From: Flectonema sp. DT1601
Taxonomy: Eukaryota; Euglenozoa; Diplonemea; Diplonemida; Diplonemidae
Direction of reading: 5' to 3'
Assembly: GCA_964019425.1 (NCBI GenBank)
Contig: OZ025781.1
Location: 936,501-1,000,500 of the forward strand
DNA length: 64,000 bases
Below the pieces are notes generated by a model that saw only the letters and a list, made by a program, of their open reading frames with translations, was not told the origin of the DNA and did not search any database. The position numbers and the translations under genes were made by a program. Below, piece by piece: positions 53,250 through 64,000 of this stretch (the first letter of the stretch is position 1; each line of letters opens with the position of its first letter).

Positions 53250-55412
53250 TTAATTAAATTCCATTTGATGTGACTGCGCTGCCTGAGTTTGTTCATTAAA
53301 TTGCTTTCTCTTGTTAGGAGATGGCGTTTGTTTTTCATGAGGAAGTGGACAGATGCGTTTGATCGTTTTATTTGGACGGTCATCAGATCCAAAAATTAAA
53401 TGAACAGCCTTCCCAGTTCGTGTTCCCGGAGGTGTTTGACAACGAGGTATTGGATTTGGTACAAACGTCGATTCAGATAACGTGCTTGAGTTCTTTGTCG
53501 GGACCATTCGAATTCCTGAAAAAGGTTTCCTCGGAGACGACTCATCTGAGACTCGACTATATTGAGGAGGGATAGAAGTGAAGTATTGATCTCCATCTGA
53601 TTTCTCTTTTTGAATAGCCGCATGTTTTCTTGATTCTCCTTCTCTACCAGCATTCACCATAGTCAGAGAACTGTTTGAACTTCCTATTGCCTGAGCTGTT
53701 CTTGCATCACTCTGCATTGACTTCTTACAAGTAACAATCTGATCACCACGTAATGAACCAGAAACATTCCATGTCTGGCGTTGGCTAGCAGGGGCAGAAA
53801 AACTTCGTTTTGCACTGGTTGGAGTTCCAGCATCAGAATATGGATTTGGGTTACTACCAATCCCGTGGGAATCCGTCGTAATTGTGAGTCGTTTTCTCGA
53901 TGGAGAAGTCTCTTCGAGAGCGACTGGGTTTGGATTACTACCCATTCCTGTTGTATTAAAGTGACTCAATGATGACATTACTCTACCTGTTCTGGGACTA
54001 CCTCCTTCTTCAATATCTCCTGCTGCATTAGGATTACTCACAGCAGTCGCATCATGTGATCCGTACCTTCTTCTTCTACCAGGGCTTTCAGTTCTTGATC
54101 CTCCTATGTTGTAGGGATTTGATGCGTTGGTTGATTTAATAGTTGCGACCTGTTTGTAGAATTCTCCATCATTCCCAATTGAGTATGGACTTGAAACATT
54201 CTTCTGAGAAAGAGTACGAGATGGTGACCTCCTCTGAGATGGAATCTCACGACATGTGTCAGCAGGACCATTTGAATAATGCCTTGTGATGCCGCCATTA
54301 TTCTGACTTTGATCTCGTTCTCTTCCAAGACCAATAGTTGATGGATCAGATGCATTTGGAGATGTAGGACCGTTGCCATACCTTCTGTTGATACCACTGT
54401 AACTGTTGACGACATTACCAGCAGGACTGCTATTCGTTCTGTTATTTGATTTATTAATATTTGGAGATAGCTGCGTCGTTCTAAGTGATTCTTTAGCTCC
54501 ACTACCACCACCCATTGAAAACACAGGTCTAGATATCCTTTGAGAACTACCACCTCTCTGAATAGGAGATGACGAACTCACCCCAGAACGCGCAGAGTAC
54601 AAAGTCGATTGCGGGGATGCTTTTGAAAGAGGTGCGGATTTCTGATCAACGGACACACTCGGTGGTCTAACTCGTTCAGTGTTTTTCTTAACAAAGTCAG
54701 GTCTTGTAGGTGACGGTGAGTGACTACCCGAAACGAATATTGGCTGTGTGTCTTTCACAACAGGTTTAGGTAGATCATGAAAATCTCTTCCCTCCGTATC
54801 AATGTGTCCATTGTCATTCTTAGGCATCATCGGAGGTGAAATACTTCTAATTGGAGACAGTTGCTGAACGTACTGACGCTGATTTGTATAAATTACAGAT
54901 CCACTTCTTGGTGATATTCCACTCAAAGGAGTAGACGAAGGGTGAGGTGCAATCTTTTTGAGGCTCGCTGGAGATTCGCATAATTTTCCTTTTTCCGGTA
55001 CCTTCATCCCTTTCATTTCTTGCCAATAAAGTTCAATTCTGGCTGAATTTAAAGGATCGTCTAATTTATAAAGTCGAAGTAGTCTTTGAAGTATTTGCAG
55101 GTCTGGAATTTTACAAAGCTCTCGTTCAGTTAATTCTTTCTTAGCGCGTTTTACGAGAGTCATCCATGCTTCACGTCGTTGGATTTCGCCTCTATTCTTC
55201 TGAGGAGCTTTGTCTCTAGGATTGACCCGTTCGTCCCATACATCCTGTTGAATACTGTGCCGAGTGAATTTTGGAGACATAGTTCTTCTTTCTGCCATCA
55301 CTTCTTCCTCTTTCTCACTTAGTGAAGCCGACAGCTTTTCCACCTTCCCCGCGAGATGTTTCAAGAACAACAGCGAGTCATCTTCTGGAGTGCTGGTACT
55401 TTGACTTCCCAT
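53250..55412 (-). CDS. Low-complexity protein with repeated SNPx and SP/TP motifs
   Basis: The protein is 720 residues from ATG 55412 (MGSQSTSTPEDD). Gly2 and Thr6 fit an N-myristoylation signal. Residues 80-140 are the only obviously folded part (REAWMTLVKRAKKELTEREL, KIPDLQILQRLLRLYKLDDP). The rest is Ser/Pro/Asn-rich. From about 400 to 560 a degenerate unit of roughly 28 residues recurs: ASNPYNIGG...SPGRRRR, VSNPNAAGD...SPRTGR, GSNPNPVAL...SPSRKR, GSNPNPYSD...TPTSAKR. Each unit pairs an SNP[NY] core with a proline-directed [ST]P and basic residues, matching a CDK-type phosphorylation consensus. The protein may be a phosphorylated scaffold or cytoskeletal anchor. I recognise no family. No intron is needed. 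Confidence 0.7.
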   Translation of the reverse strand: MGSQSTSTPEDDSLLFLKHLAGKVEKLSASLSEKEEEVMAERRTMSPKFTRHSIQQDVWDERVNPRDKAPQKNRGEIQRREAWMTLVKRAKKELTERELCKIPDLQILQRLLRLYKLDDPLNSARIELYWQEMKGMKVPEKGKLCESPASLKKIAPHPSSTPLSGISPRSGSVIYTNQRQYVQQLSPIRSISPPMMPKNDNGHIDTEGRDFHDLPKPVVKDTQPIFVSGSHSPSPTRPDFVKKNTERVRPPSVSVDQKSAPLSKASPQSTLYSARSGVSSSSPIQRGGSSQRISRPVFSMGGGSGAKESLRTTQLSPNINKSNNRTNSSPAGNVVNSYSGINRRYGNGPTSPNASDPSTIGLGRERDQSQNNGGITRHYSNGPADTCREIPSQRRSPSRTLSQKNVSSPYSIGNDGEFYKQVATIKSTNASNPYNIGGSRTESPGRRRRYGSHDATAVSNPNAAGDIEEGGSPRTGRVMSSLSHFNTTGMGSNPNPVALEETSPSRKRLTITTDSHGIGSNPNPYSDAGTPTSAKRSFSAPASQRQTWNVSGSLRGDQIVTCKKSMQSDARTAQAIGSSNSSLTMVNAGREGESRKHAAIQKEKSDGDQYFTSIPPQYSRVSDESSPRKPFSGIRMVPTKNSSTLSESTFVPNPIPRCQTPPGTRTGKAVHLIFGSDDRPNKTIKRICPLPHEKQTPSPNKRKQFNEQTQAAQSHQMEFN

Positions 55413-55572
55413 ATTGACTGACCAGTTGCTGTGAGTGAATACAATAAATGATAATTAAACCTTAACTAATCACTACTACGACATTATTATATCACAAGTA
55501 AAGTCAAACATTAAAGGTTAGGTATAGATGACTTCACTATGGATAAAAAAAAAACTCAAGAAAGGTAGAACA

Positions 55573-56451
55573 TTAGTATCCATCACACATCCCTCCGGAA
55601 TCAGCTACTTCTTGGACGAATTGTTCGTCATTTTTCAAATAATTTGATAAATGATTCCAACATCTTGGGTTCCTAACTAAACATTTAATAATAAGTGATC
55701 TGAGTGTTGCATCTTCCAGAATTTCGCTCGTTGTAAAAACATTTACCACCGCAGGACATGAAGTGCAAGAGTTCAGTACAGCAGTGTGATCTGCCTTTAC
55801 TAAATGGGCAACGCAGTTGGTAGACCTGGCGCTTTTTAAATACGCAGTTAGGATGTAAGTATCGGTTGGAAAACTAGCGTGACAAAACGGTCTCCAGGCT
55901 TTCGTTGCTACGCTTTTCATGAATTTTCTATTCTTCTTGAGAGTGTCAGGAATAAGTTCCCAGTTATCTTCAAAACAATAACAAGCAGCTCTCAATGCAA
56001 CAATCTTATTGGATTTCATCTGCGGACTCAACAGGTTATATTGTCCTGATGATGTGATCGTATAACTAAATTCAACATCACATTTAAGGCGATCGCTAAT
56101 TCGTGAATAGTTTTCAGGACAGTTTCTGACTGCTATTATCGCAAACTGTTCGTTGTTTGCTGTAAAACTGTTCCAGTCAGATTCATGAACCGTTGGTGGA
56201 CATCTTCTTAAAACATCACTAACTATTACTTCACCATTAGGTTTTAAAAATATTTCATCATTTGGTCCTATTCCGACTGATGTCAGAATCGTATTCTTTT
56301 TTAGAACCAGTTGATCGAATTCAAGTTGCATCCTTATCGGATCCATGTCGAGCTCATCTGCAATTATTTCTATTAAACAATTACAAGTAGTCAATTCATT
56401 GATTTCTTTTAATGTACAATCACCATTTGGAAGAATCACTTGAACGTCCAT
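55573..56451 (-). CDS. Ubiquitin-like plus DUF4116-like repeat protein
   Basis: The protein is 292 residues from ATG 56451 (MDVQVILPNGDC). Residues 1-72 look like a ubiquitin fold (VQVILPNGDCTLKEINEL, IRMQLEFDQLVLKKNTILTS and DEIFLKPNG). Three DUF4116-like helical repeats follow: FAIIAVRNCPENYSRISDRL, IVALRAACYCFEDNWELIPD, then LRSLIIKCLVRNPRCWNHLS. DUF4116 repeats are common in protist and viral proteins and have unknown function. The combination of an integral ubiquitin-like domain with such repeats suggests an adaptor in the ubiquitin pathway, which is inference. The last codons are GGMCDGY. No clear acceptor lies just before the start. Confidence 0.7.
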   Translation of the reverse strand: MDVQVILPNGDCTLKEINELTTCNCLIEIIADELDMDPIRMQLEFDQLVLKKNTILTSVGIGPNDEIFLKPNGEVIVSDVLRRCPPTVHESDWNSFTANNEQFAIIAVRNCPENYSRISDRLKCDVEFSYTITSSGQYNLLSPQMKSNKIVALRAACYCFEDNWELIPDTLKKNRKFMKSVATKAWRPFCHASFPTDTYILTAYLKSARSTNCVAHLVKADHTAVLNSCTSCPAVVNVFTTSEILEDATLRSLIIKCLVRNPRCWNHLSNYLKNDEQFVQEVADSGGMCDGY

Positions 56452-56872
56452 ATTACTCTTTCGAAGATAATCTCCTTGAGATGATGAAAAAATGAAAAAA
56501 AAAAAGTTGAAAAAAAAACTGGGATTTCATAATATTTTATTACATTTTTTTTTTTTTTTTTTTTTTGCTTTTTACACACGCCGTCTGTTGAATGAGATAA
56601 TTTTATTTTTATTTTTTTTAAAAAAAAAAAATAAAAAAAAATAAACACGAACACCAATTGGTGTTATCCTTAACGAAAGTATAAATCGCCCTCCCAATAG
56701 CGGGGCTTCATGTAAATGCACTAATGGAGGTGGGGAGGGGAGGCCGCGGGTTGTAATACAATAATATTCGTATCATAAATTTAACGATAATTTAGCAATC
56801 TGTTGAGGATACAGTGAACTATAGTGATGATGGTTTTTTTAGCTTTTTTTTGAAGTAACTCTCTTAGAAATT

Positions 56873-59049
56873 ATTGAGACTGAATCACCCCCCCCCCCTA
56901 GGGGGGGGTACAAGCTGTCGATAAAGTACTTTTTCCGAATTTTGGTAAATATAACCTTCCCGGGGGCAAAAAATACCCAGGACCCCATCAGAACCCCCAA
57001 AAATGTGATTTCGGGGCCGAAAAAACCTCGATTTGGCTGATTTCGGCAAAGGAATGAAAAATCTCAAAAAGTGTGGACCGTGTGGTACCTGGGGGTCCAA
57101 TTTTGAGGACTGTGAAATGCACCTTCAAATAAATTTTTTTTACAATGAGAAGAGGTGAGTCTTGGTGTGCCCCTGTATGCGCAGTTTGCTAATATACCGT
57201 TTCCGTATCAGTTTCCGCCTCAAGAACACGCCACGAAAAAGAACAGCGCTCTCGCTCGGCCATGCTTGAGGCCACGAGGCTCACGGGCAGGATATCGCAG
57301 CGGAAAACAACGTTCTGCAGGGCAGCTCACAAAGTCATTCTGCGGAGGAGAGCATTGATCCCGGAGTGCATGAAAACACCTCCCGAGGCATCCCTGAAGT
57401 CACTCAACAGCACTTGGACAGTCAGAAGCAAGATACGCGTGAGAAAGGGGTCCAAAAACGTCCAGTATCTGAATCGTGGTCACAGAAGGCTCACAGAATA
57501 GACAAAGCGCCACGTCTGTACCCCAAACAGGGATAAGCCTGAAGACAGCTGTAGTGGTAGTGCCTCAAATAGCAGTGCCATAGATAGCAACAGCGACATA
57601 GGGCAACATGCCCCGTCCAAAAAGCCGTTCAAGGCATCACTCAAGACCCAACCATACTCACCAGCAGGGCATACAAGACACTCCAGTACATGCGGCATAC
57701 AAAGAAGTACGGAAGACACATCCGCTTGCAACTGTACCCAAACGAGGGGGATATACTCCTAGAGTCTTGGAGTCTTAACTACACTGCAGATATTGCGGCA
57801 AGAAGGGATCGGCGCAGAGAGATCTAACTAAGTCCTGAGTGAGTGACATAGTTGAAGCTGTCGCAGGTGCACAGACAGAAGGGAAGCGGGTCGAAGTCAC
57901 CAATTATATCTCGAAGGACAGTCCGGCTTGTTGATGGATTCACAGGTGATCTGTCGGTGACCTGACTTCTTGAAGCAGCAGCTTCCTCCTCACCCTCCGT
58001 CACATCGCTGCAGCATGATACTTCCTCTGGTACCGTCGTGCTCGTGGGATGAAGCTAACAACCGTTGTGTTCGTTGTCATCCTGCACCCCTCAAGGGATG
58101 GGGAGGTTATTCAGTGTTGTTGATAGTTCTTAGTCAACTGATGGAACCAGTGGCGTGAATGTTGCCCTACTGATAACGTACAACATATTCCAGAGGCACA
58201 CGGGCTTCCAATGGCTACCACATCAACGCAGGACCACCGACCCTCTTCAGATTGGCAAGAACAAGCACAACAGGAGGCGCCACAGGGGCTGAAAGTACCA
58301 CTCCGTCCTCACAGGGAAGACCTCTAGACAGCAAGGCCTAATGCTAATCTGCCATCCGCATCCAAGGATTGGTCCTCTGTCTATCTTGTACAGAAAGAAG
58401 CACAGCTTCGGGCCGAATTTCGAAACCTGAGCACATGGGATGTTCAAGAGAAGGCCAGTAGCCTAAACATCGGACAAGGGGGAATTAGCACGCCGGGTCT
58501 CGTGTAGCATATAATTAAGGTTCAAATCAGGTCGATAAAAATAAAAATTGAGTTCCCATTTCATTCCCCACTCAACTTAGAGGGAAACCCCGGTTATGGA
58601 TTGCTCAATGCACGGAATTACTTGTAATTTTTGTGAGCCCTCCTAACACACCCCTTGTTTTCACCCCCCTCAGGTACCACACGGTCCACACTTTTTGAGA
58701 TTTTTCAAAGACTTGCTCTAAAGTGCCGAAGAACTGTTTCTTTGGATCGCAATCCCCATTTTTGGGGTATATGTTGCAGTTTTCATAATTTGGGTGCCCA
58801 AAAAACTTGTTCTCCGGAAAAAAATCGAAAGTGCCCAAAATCTCCGTAAAATCGATGCTTGTACCCCCCCCTACCCCCCCCCCCCCAGTTAATCAAAAAA
58901 AAAAAGCAAAATTTCGTAGGACAACAAACAAGTTGGTTTCGGGCTAAGATTAAAAACAATCTTTCTTCGGACCATTCCCCTTACCCAGCCCTCTTCAGCG
59001 AAGAGAGCCAGGGGGACATCTGAATTGAGACTGAATCACCCCCCCTAGT
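56873..59049. repeat. Direct repeat flanking the element: ATTGAGACTGAATCAC followed by a C run and TA
   Basis: The sequence ATTGAGACTGAATCAC plus 7-11 C and TAG occurs at 56873-56901 and again at 59024-59049. The pair encloses both the 2-kb inverted-repeat element and about 150 further bases on its right (58874-59023). It is too long for the TA duplication of the element itself. It may be the target duplication of an older, larger insertion, or a small local duplication. Confidence 0.75.
56901..58871. mobile_element. Mobile element of about 2 kb with long terminal inverted repeats
   Basis: Both ends carry inverted repeats of about 190-200 bases: the outer tips (G8 then TACAAGC...TCGAT at the left, the reverse complement at the right) and a perfect 35-base inner block at 57057-57091 against 58671-58705; the middle of the arms has diverged. 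The dinucleotide TA flanks both ends (56899-56900 and 58872-58873), which suggests a TA target-site duplication and a cut-and-paste DNA transposon of Tc1/mariner-like or non-autonomous kind. The interior is visibly GC-richer than the host genes. It has no long open frame and no recognisable transposase or reverse transcriptase motif, so it is non-autonomous or decayed. The family is not settled. Confidence 0.7.
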
Positions 59050-60759
59050 TAGTAAGTCAGGTAGCATAGTTACGTTTTGTAATTATGAATAAATAAAAAA
59101 TACCTTTATTACAGCTACTAGGATTTTTTATTGTAAAAAAGAAATTGCATTTTAATAGGTAACTTATTACTGCAATTAAATATGGAGCATTGGGTTAGGC
59201 ATTCGGGCACACTTATAATAATATAAATATACCACACTGGATCAATGTTAACTAATATAATTAGTAATTTATGAGACAGCTGGCTAGTTATAGAAAAAAA
59301 TCTTTTTTCGTATTTTTGTCCCGAATTTAGTTGAACGTGAAGGGACTTCATAGTTCATCACTTGTTGTTGGGGCATCGTACGAGTTTTAGAGTAAGATTA
59401 ATTTTTTGGGCAAAGTCCAGAGCAGGGGTGTGTACAGTTCTCACAGACTGGTCCTTCATAGGATATCTACCTGTAACTTTTGGTACAGGAAGTGTATTTT
59501 TCTTTCGATAAAAAATAAACAGAACTATTTAAGACCCATAGCATAGAGTCATATTATCTGAATTTCTGAGTAATATTATTTTTTTTCCCTCCAAAAATGC
59601 CGTCTTAAACCAAAAGGTGGAAAGGTTCCCCTAAGTAAACCGACAAAGATATAAAAGAAACATAAATAACAAGCGCTAACAGCCTTTTGATAAAAGGGGT
59701 ACCTTGATACTCTTCTTTAGGTGTGAGAAAGACATTGCAATCACGGGAAAGAAGAACAATAAACAAAAACCGAACCGTCATTTTGCAGGTTCAGAAACAG
59801 ATAATATAAGTTTACATGTCTTTCCATACCAGGAAACGTTCAAACGATGGTCTCTTTTTTTCGCAAGACCATTCGTATTAGAGCAATAACACCTACCATG
59901 TGAGTACCAAGAGAAACAGGTATTATTCTTACCGCTTTATTTGTCGGTTTCAGAACAGGAAACGACAGCAGGAAAGATAAAAAGGGGGATGTAAAACTTG
60001 GGCTTATCAAAACTTCGCAATAGAAATAGCTGACCACGTTGTAAATCTAATGTGAGTTGTGTTTGGTTTGATAAAACAGTTTTATGCCAACAGTCTCACT
60101 CAAAGTTAAATACTGTGTAGTTATCTGAAAACACTTTTTTTTTTTTTTTTTTTTTTTTTGTGTGGGAGAGGGAGACGGCATGAAATAAATCCACAACTGC
60201 AAGCTCAACCTAATCTGCTGCTAAAAGGACCAGGTGGGTTTTTTGGATGAGAGGGTGTAAATGGCTTCGTGCGAAGCAGAGCAAAGTACTTCACCGACTG
60301 CTTTGAATACTGAGTAAGAAGGGAAAATAAAAAATAATTCGTACTGATGCAGCCGAACCAACAGTTTAAGTAACCCGCTCACCAAAAAAAAGATTTTTAC
60401 ATAAAATAAAAAAAAATTAAAAATCAGCAAACAAACCTTATAAAATTATTAGTGAAGGGAGAGGAAAAAGCGGGGGGAAAAAAGAAAAAAAACCAAAGAA
60501 GAAACATTTTCATTCCTGTATTCAATTTATTCATAACTGAAAAGTCAACGAAACAAATAATCACAGAAGAGCATTAACCAACCAAGAGATGCTATAATCG
60601 ATCAGAAGAGAGACGCTAGTCACTCTTTTTTTATCGACCCCAACTCGATGGTAAAGTTGTAATACACATGAAAAGAAGAACGTAACTAAAAGCAACTTAA
60701 TAACAAAGTTACTTTTTTTCTGTACTCGTCGGTGCAAGCTACCTGATGTTGTTAACTAA
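59050..60759. other. Intergenic region, no gene seen
   Basis: About 1.7 kb between the mobile element and the MAP3K gene. It has a T run near 60135-60159 and a few short ORFs with no recognisable content. Confidence 0.5.
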
Positions 60760-63250
60760 TTAGTGAATAACAAAAGCAATCCCAACAGCTATCACAACGA
60801 GGAGTATTACGATTATCACACTCAGAACGTAAACTGTTCTTCGACTCTGTGTAAGTTCCCGAAATGAATTCTTACACAGAGATGGTGATAACGGTTTCGT
60901 AGGGTTATCCCTAGGCAGGGTCACACGAGAAGGACTACGAGGCGACTTTGACATTCGAGTGCTAAAAGTACTTCCACTTGTCTTCTTTGACTGTATTGAA
61001 GAAGCAGGTCCTAAATATGCTGAAGGATTACTGTCAACTCTGCTAACGACCAGATCATCATTCAATTCAGTCATCGTACTTCTTATCCCGTACATGATAT
61101 CATTCTCTTCTGGATACCCTCCGAATATAGTCGATGCCTGCATACTACTTTGATAATCACTAACAACATCACTTACTTCAGGTTGTATATTTATAAGAGA
61201 CAAACAACTTCCGACTAAGTGTTTTTGAATCATGCTTCTCTCATCATCCATTGTAACATGTTCCACGACTGGGTGTTGACCTTGCTTTGAAGCAACTCGA
61301 CGGCTTGCCTGTGATTATTAATGTTATAAAGATGATTTATTATATGACATCAAGTGAAGCATATCGTAGCATACCTCAACACCTAATCCAGAACGTCTAC
61401 TGCTGGGAGTTGCTGAGATCCTTGAAGACATTGAGAGCTGTGTTGGTTTACTACATAAGAAAAAAGGAAAGCATTTTTATTAAATTGAAAATAAAAGAAC
61501 AATCGCATACCGTTCGTTCTTCACGTGATCTCCTTGGTTTTAGTTTAAAAGCATGACCAGGTTTAGAGTGACGAGAAGCTTTGCTATTGGGAGACGGCGT
61601 CGCACTTGCGAATACGTCCTCAGCAAGAACGTTATCTTCCAGTGCGAAAGAATGATTTGTGACAAAAGATTGAGGACAGGACTGTACTTCCATATCAGAT
61701 TCATTATCAGATTGTTCAGAAGGAGAGATAGAATCAATTTCTGTTGGCTGACACTTGGGTATGTTCCCAATGTTCTTTTGAAAAGTGAGTGGTGACCCAA
61801 CATTACCAGCTGACATTGCACTATTAGCACGAGGTCCTAAGTACAACACACCTGATGGATCAAAGCAGTCATGACCTCCAAGTGATGATTCGAAATCACA
61901 ATCTGTATCCGTTTCGTATTCATCCTCAGCTAGATATGAATCACTTATTAACTCAGCAGCTGTTCGTCTTAATCGAGGACACTTAACAAGACATAATTTC
62001 AAAAAGTTACCAGCTTCTGCAGAAGGAAGTGTTGGAAGAGAAGGAAGAGGATCATCACTTGCTAACACAGACATCAGCTGAAGACTATTTGTTGTTATGT
62101 GTGAGAATGGAGGCTGAGCTGTAAACATTTCAATCATCGTCGCTCCGAGTGACCAAACATCACATGGAAGCTGTCCAACTTTCTCTCTAATAACTTCGGG
62201 AGCCATCCAAGCTGGAGTACCAGTCATCTCTCCTGAAGTAGCTGACTTCAGCTCATCAAGAGTTGTTGCCGTACCAAAATCAGCGAGTTTGCATATACCG
62301 TGAACACTCACTAAGACATTCGCACCTTTCACATCTCTGTGAACCACACCATTATCATGCAGGTATTGAAGTGCACTTAGAATCTGACGAGTGTAATTCT
62401 TAACAGTCGCTTCTGATAGAGTTCCGAATTCTTTGATTAGAGATGCAATACTTCCACCAGGTACGAATTCCATGAATATATTAATCATTGCACCAACCCT
62501 CTCAGTACAGTAATAGGCTACAATATTATCGTGAGTCAGTTTCTTCATCATTCGAATTTCATGTTGTAAAGAAGTTAGTTTTCGAGCGACTGATGTATCC
62601 TTTAATGTGAATTCAATTGTTTTTACTGCCATCAGCTGACCAGTGTCTTGATTCAGTCCCAGACACACTTTACCCCATGCTCCTTGACCTAAGAACTTAC
62701 CTCGTTTCCATCGAAGTTTTGTAACTTCTTTTGTTTCCAGAGGATTCGATGGGGCTATTGGAGGTACCTTTCCGTGATTTGGTGATCCACAAAACGTACT
62801 CGGTTTTGGGGGAGGGCTGTTTTTGATTTGTTTCTTCTTCTTGTATAAACAAACAATTCTCAATAGAATTACACAACGGGTCATACCTTCCCAAATGATT
62901 TCTACGATTGGAACCGCTGCTGCTGCATCTTCTGTGTGTGAAGTCCGCAGATCCTATCGCTCTCGCGTTGTTGCGATACATCTCTGGGTTTGCTTTGGGA
63001 GATGATCTTTGTGATCTGTTTTAGTATTGAGTAGAAAGGTTTGTTCAAAGAATATATCAAAAGAAATAAACAAACTGCTGTCATACTTTACTTCTGGCAC
63101 AATACCGAAAGTGGTAGTCGTACCCTTGATGTGATTACAAGCATTACTAAAGCTTGTATTATGCGTAAAGCTTGATGCTTTTTCCAAAGTTCCATTGGTG
63201 GCAGCCCAATGCTCTTCGGAACACGGTATGCTTTTCCGCCGTTCGCCCAT
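60760..63250 (-). CDS. STE11-type MAP kinase kinase kinase with C-terminal membrane anchor
   Basis: Five exons: 63250-63087, 63015-62887, 62816-61511, 61437-61375 and 61308-60760. Introns are 71, 70, 73 and 66 bases, all starting GTATG and ending CAG. All junctions stay in frame and give 736 residues starting MGERRKSIPCSE. The kinase domain is at about 135-400: GQGAWGKVCLG, MAVKTIEF, EIRMMKKLTHDNIVAYY, FMEFVPGGSIASLI, VVHRDVKGANVLV, KLADFGTAT, then TGTPAWMAPEVI. The GTPAWMAPEV and IFMEFVPGGSI motifs place it with MEKK/STE11 kinases. All catalytic residues are present. The linker (400-700) is Ser-rich. The last 25 residues are one hydrophobic segment (YVLSVIIVILLVVIAVGIAF) with only a few residues after it, so it is a tail-anchored kinase. 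The target kinase is unknown. Confidence 0.9.
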
Positions 63251-63528
63251 TTGCTGTGCGCCGCATTAATGAACCTGTTTGATAGAGAGCAATTAATATT
63301 TATGTATTGAAGGAATTGTTGCTGATTATGACACATAGTTAATCTGTTGTAACTGTAAGATAATAATTTATTATTAAAACAAAACAAGCAATAGCATTCG
63401 AAGGGGAAATTCCCAATCAAATTGGTTAAGACAGAAATAGAATTAATAACAAATGTTAACCTTTCAGCTGCATGGATTGTTAATCAGAATTAACTAAAGA
63501 TGACTAACGCTGTATATATTACATGGGC

Positions 63529-64000
63529 TCATCCATAGACAGCTCTGGCCTTTGGCGGACCCGACTTTGTAACAGAAGCGATTGTTTCTTTTTGCTTCTG
63601 CTTTTGCTCTGCAACTTCCGCGCGTTGTTCTTTTTTTTTCTTCTCAGTGAGTTGCTTTTCTTTGATTTCCTTATAAAGTGTTTCGAGAGGTTCGTTGTGT
63701 TTACGAACCTGACGTTGATGACTCGATTGTGGAATAACAAAAGAAGAGAGTTTGTGAGCAAGATATATAGCAAGATGATGAGGTAAGATTACTAGATTCT
63801 CTGAATGGTATCTGTCAGAGAAGTCTTTCTGAATTGGAAGGTTGAAACAAAGTCGAACTCCTAAACTGTTCTCCTTAAGAGATTTAACGCTTTCAGCATT
63901 GCGATGTCTTTTTGCCTTTTCAGTTTCATATAACTGAGTGTCTCTCCATCTTGATTCGTGTAGCTCAACCAACTGATCCGATATATGTAAATATTGAAAG
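63529..64000 (-). CDS. Truncated gene, 3' end only
   Basis: An open frame enters from the right edge and ends at 63529 with the residues GPPKARAVYG. It shows 156 residues or so, beginning FQYLHISDQLVELHESRW with no start in the window. The middle includes VRLCFNLPIQKDFSDRYHSE and LVILPHHLAIYLAHKLSSFV. The end is a charged coiled stretch (EIKEKQLTEKKKKEQRAEVA). I recognise no family. The frame is open to the edge, so the gene continues beyond it. Confidence 0.55.
   Translation of the reverse strand, partial: FQYLHISDQLVELHESRWRDTQLYETEKAKRHRNAESVKSLKENSLGVRLCFNLPIQKDFSDRYHSENLVILPHHLAIYLAHKLSSFVIPQSSHQRQVRKHNEPLETLYKEIKEKQLTEKKKKEQRAEVAEQKQKQKETIASVTKSGPPKARAVYG

Noticed and set aside
57155-57501. 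Plus-strand ORFs inside the mobile element as possible genes
   Set aside because: They are short, overlap each other and show no recognisable enzyme motif.
58505-58530. GGTTCAAATC as a tRNA B box
   Set aside because: No matching A box or cloverleaf lies upstream; it is chance sequence in the mobile element.
56890-58887. C-rich runs with TA read as telomere-like repeats
   Set aside because: There is no tandem repeat unit; they are the poly-C/poly-G tips of the inverted-repeat element.

Overview
This is a nuclear segment from a unicellular eukaryote, AT-rich, with the standard genetic code and short spliceosomal introns. I recognise about 26 protein genes, and all of them lie on the minus strand. 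No plus-strand ORF looks real. Seventeen introns could be placed by protein homology or frame continuity. They are 62-104 nt long, start GTNTG (mostly GTATG or GTTTG) and end CAG. Most genes also have a splice-acceptor-like AG 0-35 nt before the start codon, even where the intergenic gap is only about 190-210 nt. One-way gene order plus acceptors at start codons suggests polycistronic transcription with spliced-leader trans-splicing, as in Euglenozoa, dinoflagellates or perkinsids. No leader gene is in the window, so this is inference. The species cannot be named; a flagellate of euglenozoan type that keeps cis-introns would fit.

Layout from left to right (transcription runs right to left). 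1-16 kb: a truncated Ser/Arg-rich protein, a WDR41-like WD40 protein, the GPI-anchor enzyme PIGQ/Gpi1, a large acidic coiled-coil protein, a DHHC palmitoyltransferase, two unknown proteins and a BPHL-type hydrolase. 16-30 kb: an EF-hand protein, the ribonucleotide reductase large subunit, a ubiquitin-like/ankyrin protein, a tyrosine-kinase-like/LRR/WD40 fusion, a ZC2HC1-type zinc protein and a small membrane protein. 30-42 kb: a kelch-EGF-TM-cyclase-like receptor, the ribosome-biogenesis factor UTP21/WDR36, a Skp1-type GlcNAc-transferase with a ShK tail, and proteasome subunit Rpn7/PSMD6. 42-56 kb: an ABCD half transporter with a degenerate ATPase, a divergent Arf-like GTPase, a small membrane protein, RPAP2/Rtr1, an NDUFB7-like complex I subunit, two low-complexity proteins and a ubiquitin-like/DUF4116-like protein. 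56.9-58.9 kb: a GC-richer mobile element with inverted termini. 60.7-64 kb: a tail-anchored MAP3K and the 3' end of another gene.

The housekeeping genes come from unrelated pathways, so this is not a functional operon. The unusual content is signalling: a tyrosine-kinase-like protein with a consensus SH3 ligand and YxxV motifs in its tail, a membrane-anchored STE11 kinase, and three proteins whose catalytic motifs are eroded (a cyclase-like domain, an ABCD nucleotide-binding domain and an Arf-like GTPase). Intergenic DNA is full of long A or T homopolymers and holds one (ATT)n array of about 57 units.
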